Shown piece after piece: positions 43,816-53,297 of a stretch of DNA of 64,000 bases. The DNA is from Rhodospirillales bacterium 24-66-33 (lineage in GTDB: Bacteria > Pseudomonadota > Alphaproteobacteria > Reyranellales > Reyranellaceae), in NCBI GenBank assembly GCA_002281855.1, contig NCHQ01000024.1, positions 80,870-144,869 of the forward strand, in the 5' to 3' direction. Below the pieces are notes generated by a model. The model had not been told where the DNA came from. It made no database searches and saw only the letters and a program-made list of their open reading frames with translations. Each line of letters starts with the position of its first letter. Position 1 is the first letter of the stretch. A program made the position numbers and the translations under genes.

Positions 43816-46608
43816 ATGCTGAGTCTCGGCGCGTTCGCCTTCGCTGCCCCCGGCATGCTGGCCCTGCTGGTGGCCCTGCCGGCGATCTATTTCCTGCTGC
43901 GGCTGATCCCGCCGCTGCCCAAGCTCGTGCGTTTCCCGGCGATCCGGCTACTGGTCGGCCTCGAGCCGCCCGAGCAGACGCCGATGAAGATGCCGTGGTG
44001 GCTGCTTCTGCTGCGGCTCCTGCTGGCGACGGCACTGATCCTGGCGGTCGCGCGACCGCTGCTGAACCCGCAGGCCGACCTGCCGGGCCGCGGTCCGCTT
44101 CTCCTCGTGATCGACGATGGCTGGTCGAGTGCCCCGGGCTGGGCAACGCGGACCGCCCATGCCGAGCGCCTCATCCAGCGCGCCGAACGCGCCAATCGCC
44201 CGGTCGTGCTGGTCGGCACCGCGCCGGCGCCGCTCGATGCGCCCGCAACGCGCCGCGGTGCGATGCGCCCCGACGAGGCGCGCACCCTGCTGCGCGCCTT
44301 CCGCCCCAAGCCCTGGCCGACCGATCGCACGGCGGCGGCGACCGCCATCGACCAGATGCAGATCGACGCCGGCGCCTATGCCGTCTGGTTGAGCGACGGG
44401 CTCGAAGACGAGGGCGCCACACGCCTCGCCGAGCGCCTGCGCCGCTTCGACGGCCTGCAGGTCCTGCTGCCCGACCAGGCGACGACGCCGTTGCTGCTTC
44501 TGCCGCCGGCCGCCGAGGGTCGCGACCTCAAGGTGCGGGCCCTGCGGCCCGTCGCCGACGGTCCGCGCAAGGCCGCGATCCAGGCCTCCGACGAGCAAGG
44601 CCGCGTCGTGGCCCGCATCGATCTCGACTTCGCGGCGACCGCCACCCAGGGCGAAGGCATGCTTTCGATCCCCGCCGAATTGCGCAATCGCATGGCCCGC
44701 CTCGACATCGAGGCCCAGGGCGGCGCCGGCAGCACGATCCTGCTCGACGAACGTCATCGTCGCCGCCCCGTGGCGATCCTCGGCGAGCGCGCCACGGCCG
44801 GCAACCAGCCGCTGCTGCAGGAGATTTACTTCCTCGAGCGGGCGCTCGATCCCTATGTCAGCCTGAGCATTGGCGATCGCGAATCGGTGCTGACGCGCAA
44901 CACCGCGGTGCTGCTGATCCCGGACGGTTCCGCGCCGTCGGCCAACGACCGCGAGGAGATCTCGAAGTGGATCGAGCGCGGCGGCATCGCCGTGCGTTTC
45001 GCCGGCCCCAATCTCGCCGCCGGTGCCGACACGCTCGTGCCGACCAAGCTGCGCCTGGGCGACCGTGCGCTGGGCGGCATCATGAGCTGGGGCCAGCCGA
45101 GCGCGCTGGCCGAGTTCCCGCCCAACAGCCCGTTCCTCGGCATCCCGGTTCCGAAGGACGTGCGCATCTCCCAGCAGGTGCTGGCGGAACCGACACCCGA
45201 CCTGGCCGACAAGACCTGGGCGCGCCTGGCCGACGGCACGCCGCTGGTCACCGCCGAGAAGCGCGGGCAGGGCTATCTCGTACTGATCCACACCACCGCC
45301 AACACCGGCTGGAGCAACCTGTCCCTGTCGGGCCTGTTCGTGAACATGCTGCAACGCCTGGTCACGCTCTCGCGCGGCGTCGCCGGCGACGGCGTCAACA
45401 AGGCCCTGAAGCCGTGGCGCACGCTCGACGGTTTCGGCCGCCTCGGCGCCCCGCCCGCCGGCATCCAGATTCTGCCGGCCGATGCCGCCGAGACCTTCCA
45501 GCCCCGGCCCTCCTCGCCGCCGGGCCTCTACGGCGACGAGAACGCCCAGGTGGCCTTCAACATCGGCGGCCGCATCGCGGCACCCAGGCCGCTGGTGCTG
45601 CCGAGCGGCGTGGCGACGGAGCGGCTGTCCGAGGCCGGCGAGACCGATTTGTCGAAGTGGTTCCTGCTGGCGGCGCTCGTGCTGCTGCTGGCCGATCTGC
45701 TGATCTCGCTGTGGCTGCGCGGCCTGCTGTCCAAGGCCGTCCGGTTCGGGCGTGCCGCGCCCGCCGCCCTGCTGCTCGCGGCCCTCGTGCTCACGGGGTC
45801 GCCCGACGTCGAGGCGCAGCAACCCGCACCGCCCCAGCGTCCGGGCGCCGCTGCGACGGAGCCGGCGGCCAGGTCTGGTCCGCCCCCCCTCACCGACGAG
45901 CAGGCGCTGAAGGGCTCGCTCGACATCCGGCTCGCCTACATCATCACCGGCGACAAGGAAGTCGACGACATCAGCAAGGCCGGTCTCGAAGGCCTGAGCG
46001 AGATCCTGCGCAGCCGTACCTCGGTCGAGCCGGCCGATCCGGTCGGCCTCGATCTAGAGCGCGACGAGCCGCGGCTCTATCCGCTGATCTACTGGCCCGT
46101 GACCTCGACCCAGCCTGCCTTGTCGCCGCGCGCCCAGGCCGCGCTCGATCGCTACCTGCGGACTGGCGGCATCATCTTCATCGACACGCGCGACCAGCAG
46201 ATGAGCTTCGACAGGCCAGCCGGCGGCAACCCCGACCTCAAGCGCCTCCTGGCCGGCGTCGAGACGCCGCCGCTGGTCGCCATGCCGCCGAACCACGTAC
46301 TCAGCAAGGCCTTCTATCTCCTCTCGGACATGCCGGGCCGCTGGCAGGGCGGCAAGCTCTGGATCGAGTCGGGAAGCGGCCGCGTCAATGACGGCGTGAC
46401 GACCATCCTGATCGGCTCCAACGACTATGCCGGCGCCTGGGCTGCCGACCAGCGCGGCCGCGGCCTGCTGCCGGTGACGCCGGGCGGCGAGACGCAGCGC
46501 GAGATGTCGTATCGCTTCGGCGTCAACCTCGTGATGCATGCGCTGACGGGCAACTACAAGGACGACCAGGTTCACCTGCAGGACATCATGCAGAGGTTGA
46601 GGCGATGA
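43816..46608 (+). CDS. Large BatA-like / DUF4159 membrane protein
   Basis: A 930-residue membrane protein. The N-terminus carries a BatA-type two-helix segment (PGMLALLVALPAIYFLLRLI, then WWLLLLRLLLATALILAVAR, within residues 1-75). A long soluble part follows, with a VWA-like or glutamine-amidotransferase-like fold and the KSW-type TDLSKWFLLAALVLLLADLL helix at about residues 610-630. The C-terminal ~220 residues form a DUF4159 domain with LAYIITGDKEVDDI, YPLIYWPVTSTQPALSP and TGGIIFIDTRD. Such proteins occur in MoxR-DUF58 operons; function is unknown but an envelope role is likely. It overlaps the next gene by four bases. Confidence 0.88.
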   Translation: MLSLGAFAFAAPGMLALLVALPAIYFLLRLIPPLPKLVRFPAIRLLVGLEPPEQTPMKMPWWLLLLRLLLATALILAVARPLLNPQADLPGRGPLLLVIDDGWSSAPGWATRTAHAERLIQRAERANRPVVLVGTAPAPLDAPATRRGAMRPDEARTLLRAFRPKPWPTDRTAAATAIDQMQIDAGAYAVWLSDGLEDEGATRLAERLRRFDGLQVLLPDQATTPLLLLPPAAEGRDLKVRALRPVADGPRKAAIQASDEQGRVVARIDLDFAATATQGEGMLSIPAELRNRMARLDIEAQGGAGSTILLDERHRRRPVAILGERATAGNQPLLQEIYFLERALDPYVSLSIGDRESVLTRNTAVLLIPDGSAPSANDREEISKWIERGGIAVRFAGPNLAAGADTLVPTKLRLGDRALGGIMSWGQPSALAEFPPNSPFLGIPVPKDVRISQQVLAEPTPDLADKTWARLADGTPLVTAEKRGQGYLVLIHTTANTGWSNLSLSGLFVNMLQRLVTLSRGVAGDGVNKALKPWRTLDGFGRLGAPPAGIQILPADAAETFQPRPSSPPGLYGDENAQVAFNIGGRIAAPRPLVLPSGVATERLSEAGETDLSKWFLLAALVLLLADLLISLWLRGLLSKAVRFGRAAPAALLLAALVLTGSPDVEAQQPAPPQRPGAAATEPAARSGPPPLTDEQALKGSLDIRLAYIITGDKEVDDISKAGLEGLSEILRSRTSVEPADPVGLDLERDEPRLYPLIYWPVTSTQPALSPRAQAALDRYLRTGGIIFIDTRDQQMSFDRPAGGNPDLKRLLAGVETPPLVAMPPNHVLSKAFYLLSDMPGRWQGGKLWIESGSGRVNDGVTTILIGSNDYAGAWAADQRGRGLLPVTPGGETQREMSYRFGVNLVMHALTGNYKDDQVHLQDIMQRLRR

Positions 46609-48689
46609 ACATGACATCGGCCGTTTCGGTCGCCTTCGATCCGCTGCTGCCCTGGACGGTACTGGCCGTGTTGGGCGCGGTCGGGCTCGTGCTGGTGCTG
46701 CTCGGCCTGCGCGCCCGCGCCCGCGGCACAATCTGGCGGCTGGGCTCGCTCGTCGTCGTGCTGGCGGCACTGGCCAATCCGTCCCTGATCGAGGAGCAGC
46801 GCAAGCCCATCGCCGACGTGGCGCTGGTGGTCGTCGACGACAGCGACTCCATGGCGATCGGCGAGCGGCGCCAGCAGGTCCAGGCCGCGCGCGAGTCGCT
46901 GAAGCGCAAGCTCGGCCAGCAGGACGGGCTCGAAGTGCGCGAGGTGGTGCTGCCGCCGTCGCAGATCCAGCTCGGCAGCGAACGCCCGGGCGGCACGCGC
47001 CTGATCGACGCGATGCGCTCGGCGCTGATCGAGATCCCGCAGGAACGCCTGGCGGGCGTGGTGCTGCTGAGCGACGGCCAGGTGCATGACGTGCCGGCCG
47101 GCGTGCCGCCGGAACTGGGCGGCGCGCCCGTGCACGCGCTGATCGCCGGCCGCAAGAACGAGCGCGACCGGCTGATCGTGCTCGAACAGTCGCCCCGCTA
47201 CGGCGTGGTCGGCCGCGAGGTCACGACCAAGTTCCGGATCGAGGATCCCGCGGGCGGCACCGCCCCGGTCACCCTGTCGGTTGGCGGCGAGGTCGTGAAG
47301 CGTATCGACGTGCCGGTCGGCCGTTCGGTCGAGCTGCCGATCACCGTCGGCAATCCCGGCGCCAACGTCGTCGAGCTTGAAGTCGGCCCCGGTACCAGCG
47401 AACTCACCCTCGACAACAACCGCGCGCTCTTCACCATCAACGGCGTGCGCGACCGGCTCCGCGTCCTGCTGGTTTCCGGCGAGCCCTATCAGGGCGAGCG
47501 GGCCTGGCGGAACCTGCTGAAGAGCGACCCCGCGGTCGATCTCGTGCACTTCACCATCCTGCGCACACCGCAGAAGGACGACTTCACGCCGGTGCGCGAA
47601 CTCTCGCTGATCGTCTTTCCGATGCGCGAGCTGTTCGAACAGAAGCTGAAGGAATTCGACCTGATCATCTTCGACCGCTACGAGTCGGGGAACCTGATCA
47701 CTCGCGACTATTTCCGCAACATCACCGAGTACGTGAAGGGCGGCGGCGCGCTGCTCGTCTCGGTCGGCCCGGTGTTCGCCACGCAACGCTCGCTCTATCG
47801 CACGCCGCTCGGCGCCATCTTGCCCGGCGCGCCGACGGGTGACGTGGTCGAGACTGGCTTCAAGCCCAAGGTCACCGAGATCGGCCAGCGCCATCCGGTG
47901 ACGGCGAACCTGCCGCAGGCCGGCGATCCCAACAAGGAGCCGGAGTGGGGCCGCTGGTTCCGCCTCGTCACCTCGCGCACCGAGCGCGGCAACGCGGTGC
48001 TGGCCGGCGCCGAGGAGAAGCCGCTGGTGATCCTCGACCGGGTCGGCGAGGGCCGCGTGGCGCAGCTCCTGTCCGATCACCTGTGGCTGTGGAACCGCGG
48101 CATCGACGGCGGCGGGCCGCAGCCCGAGCTGGTCCGCAGGGTCGCGCACTGGCTGATGAAGGAGCCCGATCTCGAGGAAGAGGCGCTGCGCGCCACCGCC
48201 GTCGGCGGCCGCATCGAGATCACGCGCCGCACGCTGGCCACCACCTTCCCGCAGGTCACGATGACCTCGCCGGGCGGCGCCACGCGCACGCTCGATCTGC
48301 GCCAGACCGCGCCCGGCCTCGGCGTCGCCGTGGTCGATGTCGACAAGCCCGGCCTCTACCGCTTCGACGACGGCACCCTGCGCGCCGTCGCCGCCGTCGG
48401 CAGCCCCGATCCGCTGGAATTCTCCGACGTGCGCGCCACCGACACGAAGCTGAAGCCGCTGGTCGAGGCCACGGGCGGCGGCCTGATGTGGCTGGCCGAC
48501 CAGTCGGATCCGGACATCCGCACCGTCCGCCCCGGCCGCGCCGCCGGCGGTTCGGACTGGATCGGCCTGCGCCGCAACGAGGGTTACACGGTCGCCGGCA
48601 TCAACCAGCTGCCGCTGCTGCCCGGCATCCTCGTGGCGCTCGCCTTCCTGATGGCCATCGCCAGCGCCTGGTGGCGCGAGGGTCGCTAA
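46605..48689 (+). CDS. Membrane protein of MoxR operon with VWA/amidotransferase-like region
   Basis: A 694-residue membrane protein. Two N-terminal helices (WTVLAVLGAVGLVLVLLGLR and LGSLVVVLAALANPSL) precede a VWA-like region beginning VALVVVDDSDSMAIGERRQQ, whose DDSDSM resembles the DxSxS metal site of VWA domains. The central part includes a gatase-like stretch with YVKGGGALLVSVGPVF. One helix closes the chain (LPGILVALAFLMAIASAWW). It is the last gene of the MoxR-DUF58-DUF4159 operon and resembles the corresponding gene in other alphaproteobacterial operons. A terminator-like hairpin overlaps its stop. Confidence 0.85.
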   Translation: MNMTSAVSVAFDPLLPWTVLAVLGAVGLVLVLLGLRARARGTIWRLGSLVVVLAALANPSLIEEQRKPIADVALVVVDDSDSMAIGERRQQVQAARESLKRKLGQQDGLEVREVVLPPSQIQLGSERPGGTRLIDAMRSALIEIPQERLAGVVLLSDGQVHDVPAGVPPELGGAPVHALIAGRKNERDRLIVLEQSPRYGVVGREVTTKFRIEDPAGGTAPVTLSVGGEVVKRIDVPVGRSVELPITVGNPGANVVELEVGPGTSELTLDNNRALFTINGVRDRLRVLLVSGEPYQGERAWRNLLKSDPAVDLVHFTILRTPQKDDFTPVRELSLIVFPMRELFEQKLKEFDLIIFDRYESGNLITRDYFRNITEYVKGGGALLVSVGPVFATQRSLYRTPLGAILPGAPTGDVVETGFKPKVTEIGQRHPVTANLPQAGDPNKEPEWGRWFRLVTSRTERGNAVLAGAEEKPLVILDRVGEGRVAQLLSDHLWLWNRGIDGGGPQPELVRRVAHWLMKEPDLEEEALRATAVGGRIEITRRTLATTFPQVTMTSPGGATRTLDLRQTAPGLGVAVVDVDKPGLYRFDDGTLRAVAAVGSPDPLEFSDVRATDTKLKPLVEATGGGLMWLADQSDPDIRTVRPGRAAGGSDWIGLRRNEGYTVAGINQLPLLPGILVALAFLMAIASAWWREGR

Positions 48690-48707
48690 GCTGAGCGAAG
48701 CTCAGCT
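48689..48707. terminator. Hairpin between convergent MoxR operon and SDR gene
   Basis: An 8-bp stem (agctgagc / gctcagct) with a GAA loop begins at the last base of the preceding stop codon. No long T run follows, so it is a weak or bidirectional terminator for two convergent transcripts. Confidence 0.55.
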
Positions 48708-48795
48708 GTTAAGCGTCAGGCCGCGGCTTGGTTACAAGCCGCCAAACCCGCGGCAATGTCCGAGAGCGCCCAAGAACGAACGACCAGACTCTTCC

Positions 48796-49524
48796 TCAAT
48801 AAGTCGCGCGACCGCCCGAAATGTCGAAGACCGCGCCGGTCGAGAAGGAACAGGCCGGCGACGCCAGCCAGTAAGCCAACTCGGCGACCTCTTCCGGACG
48901 AACCATGCGCGCCATCGGCACGTTGGCCAGCAGCTTGGCGCGCCGCTCGTCGGTGAGCTCGCCAAAGATCGCCGTCTCGGAGGCGGACGGCGTGATCGCG
49001 TTGACCAGCACGCCCGACGTCGCGAGTTCCTTGCCCATCGATTTGGTGAGGGCGATGACGGCTGCCTTGGAGGCGACATAGGCCGCGACGTTGGGATTGC
49101 CGTCCTTGCCGGCGATCGAGGCGATGTTGACGATGCGGCCGTAGCCGCCCGCCACCATGTCGGGCACGGCGGCCTGGCAACAGCGGAACGTTCCGTTGAG
49201 GTTGATGTCGAGCACCCGGTGCCAGTGCTCTTCGGGATACGAGGCAATGCCGGCCGAGGGGCCGAGGATGCCGGCACTGTTGACCAGGATCGATGGCACC
49301 CCAAGCGCGGACTTCGTCGCCGACCAGGCCGCCCTCACCGCCGCCGTGTCGGTGATGTCGACGGCGAACGCCTGTGCAGCCGCGCCAATCTCACCGGCGG
49401 CGCGTTGCGCGCCTGCGAGATCGACGTCCCACAGCGCGACGCGAATGCCTTCGCGCGCGAAGCGATGCGCGATGGCGCGGCCCAATCCGCTGGCCGCGCC
49501 GCTGACGACGGCAGTCCCGCTCAT
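48796..49524 (-). CDS. Short-chain dehydrogenase/reductase (FabG-like)
   Basis: A 242-residue classical SDR. The nucleotide-binding motif is SGAASGLGRAIA (about residues 8-19), NSAGILGPSAG holds the NAG motif, and catalytic Tyr-Lys lies in AAYVASKAAVIAL. It probably uses NAD(H) or NADP(H) on an alcohol or ketone. The start overlaps the stop of the upstream TctC gene by four bases (ATGA). With the LacI regulator and TctC it forms a leftward catabolic operon, divergent from a Baeyer-Villiger-type monooxygenase. An alcohol dehydrogenase making the ketone substrate of that enzyme would fit. Confidence 0.93.
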   Translation of the reverse strand: MSGTAVVSGAASGLGRAIAHRFAREGIRVALWDVDLAGAQRAAGEIGAAAQAFAVDITDTAAVRAAWSATKSALGVPSILVNSAGILGPSAGIASYPEEHWHRVLDINLNGTFRCCQAAVPDMVAGGYGRIVNIASIAGKDGNPNVAAYVASKAAVIALTKSMGKELATSGVLVNAITPSASETAIFGELTDERRAKLLANVPMARMVRPEEVAELAYWLASPACSFSTGAVFDISGGRATY

Positions 49525-50492
49525 GGCTTGACGTTGGCCTGCTGCGCGATCTTGCGCAGGGTCGCGATATCCTTGGCCGTCTGAGCCTTGAGATCCTCCG
49601 GGCTGATGGTCGAGGCGGTCATGCCGAACTCGGCCCAGCGCGCCTTGACGTCCGGCATCGCCAAAATCTTCATCAACTCGGCATGCAGGCGCTGCACGAT
49701 CGGCTTGGGCGTGTTGATCGGCGCCATCAGGTCATAGCGCCAGACGAAGTCGAAATCGACGCCCTGCTCGACGAAGCCCGGCACGTCGGGAAAGTTGATC
49801 GAGCGGCGCGTGCACGACACCACGACCTTGACCTTGCCCGACTTGACCATCGGCACCGCCGACTGAACGTCGGAGAAGCCGAGCTTGATGTGGCCCGCCG
49901 CCACGTCGTTCAGCACCGGCGCCGCGCCCTTGTAGGGCACGTGGGTCATGTTGATGCCGGTGCCCGCCCGGATGATCTCGGCGCAGAGATGGCCGGTGGA
50001 GCCGTTGCCCCAGGTTCCGTAGTTCACTTCGCCGGGCTTGGCCTTGGCGAGAGCGATCACGTCACGCAGGTCCTTCACCGGATAGTCCGGGGTGGCGATC
50101 ATCACGACCGTGGCCGAGCCGATGTCGGCCAGATGTTCGAAATCCTTGACCGGGTCGTAGGGCAGATCCGGCATCACCGCCGGATTGACGACGACGGTGC
50201 TCGCCGAACCCAGGACGAGCGTGTAGCCGTCCGCCGGCGCCTTCTGGGCTGCTTCCATGGCGATGACGCCCGAGGCACCAGGCTTGTTGTCGACGATCAC
50301 GGTCTGCCCGAGGGCGGTGCCGAGTTTCTCCGCGAGGGCCCGCGCCACCAGATCGGTGCCGCCGCCCGCCGCGAACGGCACGATCAGGCGGATCGGCTTG
50401 CTCGGCCACTTGGCGTCGGTCGTCTGTGCAAATGCGGGCGTCGTCACGCCCAGAGCCAAAGCCAGGGCGAATGCCCTCCGGAACAATCTCAT
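49521..50492 (-). CDS. TctC/Bug-family periplasmic binding protein in LacI-linked operon
   Basis: A 323-residue Bug-type binding protein with a signal peptide (FRRAFALALALGVTTPAFAQ) and family landmarks KPIRLIVPFAAGGGTDLVAR, NKPGASGVIAMEAAQ and VNYGTWGNGSTGHL. The start at 50492 is chosen because GGAGGA lies directly ahead; the upstream ATG at 50504 immediately precedes that ribosome site and would place it inside the gene. No TctA or TctB lies nearby, so this is an orphan Bug protein, as is common in the order. It sits between the LacI gene and the SDR and probably binds the inducing or degraded compound. Confidence 0.92.
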   Translation of the reverse strand: MRLFRRAFALALALGVTTPAFAQTTDAKWPSKPIRLIVPFAAGGGTDLVARALAEKLGTALGQTVIVDNKPGASGVIAMEAAQKAPADGYTLVLGSASTVVVNPAVMPDLPYDPVKDFEHLADIGSATVVMIATPDYPVKDLRDVIALAKAKPGEVNYGTWGNGSTGHLCAEIIRAGTGINMTHVPYKGAAPVLNDVAAGHIKLGFSDVQSAVPMVKSGKVKVVVSCTRRSINFPDVPGFVEQGVDFDFVWRYDLMAPINTPKPIVQRLHAELMKILAMPDVKARWAEFGMTASTISPEDLKAQTAKDIATLRKIAQQANVKP

Positions 50493-50516
50493 TCTTTCCT
50501 CCATTTAGGTTCTTGA

Positions 50517-51578
50517 TTACGTCGCCGTTGGCGGCACACAGGATTCGCGCAGTACGAGATCGACCGGCAGCAGGGCCCGCGACTGCCCCTCCCCCGAGGT
50601 CCCTCGCAGCCGTTGCAGCAGCAGTTCGGCCGCCGCCCGGCCGACATCCTCCAGGCTCCAGCGCAGGGCCGTGATCGCCGGCGAATGCACGGCAGCGAGA
50701 TCGGTGTCGCCGATGGCGATCACCGACAGGTCGCGCGGCACGGAAAGCCCGAGATCGCGCGCGGCGCGCAGCGCGCCAGCGAGGATGCGGGTGCCGAGCG
50801 CGATGATCGCGGTGGGGCGCCGGTCACGCCGCAGCAGCTCGAGCGCGTCACCCTGCGCGAAATCCATCGACGATTCCTGCAGGCAGACCAGCGCTCCCGC
50901 GGGATCGATATCGGCCTCGGCGAAAGCCGCCTTGAACCCGGCAATGCGCTCGCGGCCCGGTCGCATGCGCGCGCCCGGCGTCAGCAGCGCGATGCGTCGA
51001 TGACCCAGCCCGATCAGATAGCGCGTCGCGGTTCGCGCGCCTTCGCGATGGTCGACCAGCACCGCGGGCCAGGGAACGTCGTCTTCCCCGGGCACGTCGC
51101 GGTCGAGAATGACGACCGGCGCGCCACCGGCGGCGAGTTCGCGCCAGGCGCGGTCGTTCTCGTCGCTGCCGGGCGCGACCAGCATGCCGTCGAGACGCCG
51201 GCTGCGGAACGCCGCGACCATCGCCCGCTCGCGCGCCGGGTCGTTGGCCGTGTTTCCCACGATCATCAGCAGGCCGGCCTCGCGCAGCCGCGCCTCCGCC
51301 GCCTGCACGATGCTGGCATAGAGCGGATTGGCGAGATCGGAGACAAGGCACCCGACCATCCCGGTCGTGCGCGTGCGCAGGCTGCGCGCCTGGAGATCCG
51401 GCTGGTAGCCGAGCTTCTCAGCCGCCGCGGCAACGTCGCGCGCCACCCGGGCGCTGACGTTCTTGCCGCCGTTCAGCGCCCGCGACACCGACCCGACCGA
51501 CACGCCGGCCGTCCGGGCCACGTCTCGGATGGTCGTTCTGGAAACGATTCCTGCCATACGAGCGCGCATATTTGACAT
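50517..51578 (-). CDS. LacI-family transcriptional regulator
   Basis: A 353-residue LacI/GalR-type regulator. The N-terminal helix-turn-helix with hinge is clear: TIRDVARTAGVSVGSVSRAL (about residues 16-35), then NVSARVARDVAAAAEKLGY. The ligand-binding domain has the usual order, for example GMVGCLVSDLANPLYASIV and AIIALGTRILAGALRAARDL. The start at 51578 is followed by in-frame ATGs at 51569 and 51557. A perfect LacI-type palindrome lies 27 bases upstream, so it probably represses both its own operon (LacI-TctC-SDR) and the divergent monooxygenase genes. Confidence 0.95.
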   Translation of the reverse strand: MSNMRARMAGIVSRTTIRDVARTAGVSVGSVSRALNGGKNVSARVARDVAAAAEKLGYQPDLQARSLRTRTTGMVGCLVSDLANPLYASIVQAAEARLREAGLLMIVGNTANDPARERAMVAAFRSRRLDGMLVAPGSDENDRAWRELAAGGAPVVILDRDVPGEDDVPWPAVLVDHREGARTATRYLIGLGHRRIALLTPGARMRPGRERIAGFKAAFAEADIDPAGALVCLQESSMDFAQGDALELLRRDRRPTAIIALGTRILAGALRAARDLGLSVPRDLSVIAIGDTDLAAVHSPAITALRWSLEDVGRAAAELLLQRLRGTSGEGQSRALLPVDLVLRESCVPPTAT

Positions 51579-51604
51579 CTACTTCGCTGCTTGCAAGGTT
51601 AAAT

Positions 51605-51618
51605 TGGAAACGTTTCCA
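51605..51618. promoter_or_regulatory. LacI-family operator (perfect 14-bp palindrome)
   Basis: TGGAAACGTTTCCA is a perfect palindrome with the central CG typical of LacI/GalR sites. It lies in the 60-base gap between divergent genes, 27 bases from the LacI start and 21 from the monooxygenase start, so one bound dimer could control both directions. Confidence 0.85.
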
Positions 51619-51638
51619 TTTTGCGGAGTTTGGCGACC

Positions 51639-53297
51639 ATGGGGGCTTCCATCGCGGAGCGCGTGAGTACGAACGAGATCGACGTCGCGTGCGATGTCGT
51701 CGTGGTGGGCGCCGGCTTCGGTGGCCTCTACGCGCTGCACAAGATGCGCGAGATCGGAATGTCGGTGCGTGGGATCGAGGCGGCACCGGACGTCGGCGGC
51801 ACCTGGTTCTGGAACCGTTACCCCGGCGCGCGCTGCGACGTGCCGAGCCTGTTCTATTCCTACAGCTGGTCGCCGGAATTGCGCCGCGAGTGGCGCTGGA
51901 CCAACCGGTATGCCGGCCAGGAGGAGATCCTGAGCTACGCCCGGTTCGCCGCCGACCGGCTCGGCCTGCGCAAGCTGATCCAGTTCGACACCAGGGTCGC
52001 CGGCGCGACCTTCGACGAGACGAGCAAGCAGTGGGTCGTCGAGACCGATCGAGGCAGCCACTTGCGCGCCCGCTTCGTCATCATGGCGACCGGCGGCCTG
52101 TCGGTACCCAACACCCCTGACATTCCCGGTGTCGCCGACTTCAAGGGCAGCATCTACCACACCGCCCGCTGGCCGCAGGAGCCGATCGACTTCGCGGGCA
52201 AGAGGGTCGGCATCATCGGGACGGGATCATCCGGCGTTCAGGTGATCCCGATGATCGCGAAGGACGCGAAGCAACTCGTGGTGTTCCAGCGCACGCCCAA
52301 CTTCTCGGTGCCGGCGCGCAACCGTCCGCTGACCGACGCGGACCACAGGAGCTTCGAGGAGGGGCTGGAAACCTATCTCGCCAGCCTCGAGCAATCCGAC
52401 TTCGGCCGCGTGCCACCGACGGCCTTCACCGCGGACGTGCCGCCGCGCGACGTGCAGTGGGCGCGTTACGAACAGCTCTGGCAGGAGGGCGGCAGCGGCG
52501 GCTTCCTGAAAGCCTTCCCCAACATCCTGGTCCATCCCGACGTCAACGAGGTCTGCGCCGACTTCGTGCGCCAGAAGATCCGCGAGACGGTGAAGGATCC
52601 GAAGACCGCCGCGGCCCTGTCGCCCTCGGGCTATCCGTTCGGCGTGAAGCGCCTGTGCGTCGATACCGACTATTTCGACACCTACAACCGGCCGAACGTC
52701 GAGCTGGTGAACCTGCGCGAGGAACCGATCGAGAAGATCATGGCCGACGCTGTCGACACGGCATCGCGACACTTCGAGCTCGACGCGCTGGTCTTCGCCA
52801 CCGGCTTCGACGCGGTGACCGGGGCCCTGCTCGCGGTCGACATAAGCGGCCGGAACGGCGCCACGCTCAAGGACGCCTGGTCCGAAGGACCTAAGACCTA
52901 TCTCGGCCTGACCGTGGCGGGCTTCCCCAACCTGTTCACCATCACCGGCCCGGGCAGCCCCTCGGTCATCGGCAACGTGATCACCAATTGCGAGTATCAC
53001 GTCGAGTGGATTGCCGAGTGCCTGACGCACATGCGTCAGCACAACCTCGCGACGATCGAGCCCGACGGCGAGGCCCAGATCGCCTGGGGCGCACATGTCG
53101 CCGAGGTCGCGGACCGCACCCTCTTTCCCAAGGCCAACTCCTGGTACCTGGGCGTCAACATTCCCGGCAAGCCACGCGTGTTCATGCCGTATATCGGCGA
53201 GGGGTACCGCACGACCTGCAAGGAGATCGTGGCCGACGACTACAGAGGATTCGTGTTCGGCAAGACGGCCGGGCACGAACGAGTGGCCGCCGAATGA
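51639..53297 (+). CDS. Flavin-containing monooxygenase, probable type I Baeyer-Villiger monooxygenase
   Basis: A 552-residue FAD- and NADPH-dependent monooxygenase. The FAD Rossmann motif is VVVGAGFGGLYALHKM (about residues 19-34), the NADPH Rossmann is GIIGTGSSGVQVIP, and between them lies FKGSIYHTARWP, matching the BVMO fingerprint FxGxxxHxxxWP. The segment NRYPGARCDVPS is also typical. Such enzymes turn ketones into esters or lactones. The ATG at 51639 is favoured over TTG at 51621 because GCGGAG lies between them. A four-base overlap couples it to the VOC gene, and the divergent LacI gene likely controls it. Confidence 0.94.
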   Translation: MGASIAERVSTNEIDVACDVVVVGAGFGGLYALHKMREIGMSVRGIEAAPDVGGTWFWNRYPGARCDVPSLFYSYSWSPELRREWRWTNRYAGQEEILSYARFAADRLGLRKLIQFDTRVAGATFDETSKQWVVETDRGSHLRARFVIMATGGLSVPNTPDIPGVADFKGSIYHTARWPQEPIDFAGKRVGIIGTGSSGVQVIPMIAKDAKQLVVFQRTPNFSVPARNRPLTDADHRSFEEGLETYLASLEQSDFGRVPPTAFTADVPPRDVQWARYEQLWQEGGSGGFLKAFPNILVHPDVNEVCADFVRQKIRETVKDPKTAAALSPSGYPFGVKRLCVDTDYFDTYNRPNVELVNLREEPIEKIMADAVDTASRHFELDALVFATGFDAVTGALLAVDISGRNGATLKDAWSEGPKTYLGLTVAGFPNLFTITGPGSPSVIGNVITNCEYHVEWIAECLTHMRQHNLATIEPDGEAQIAWGAHVAEVADRTLFPKANSWYLGVNIPGKPRVFMPYIGEGYRTTCKEIVADDYRGFVFGKTAGHERVAAE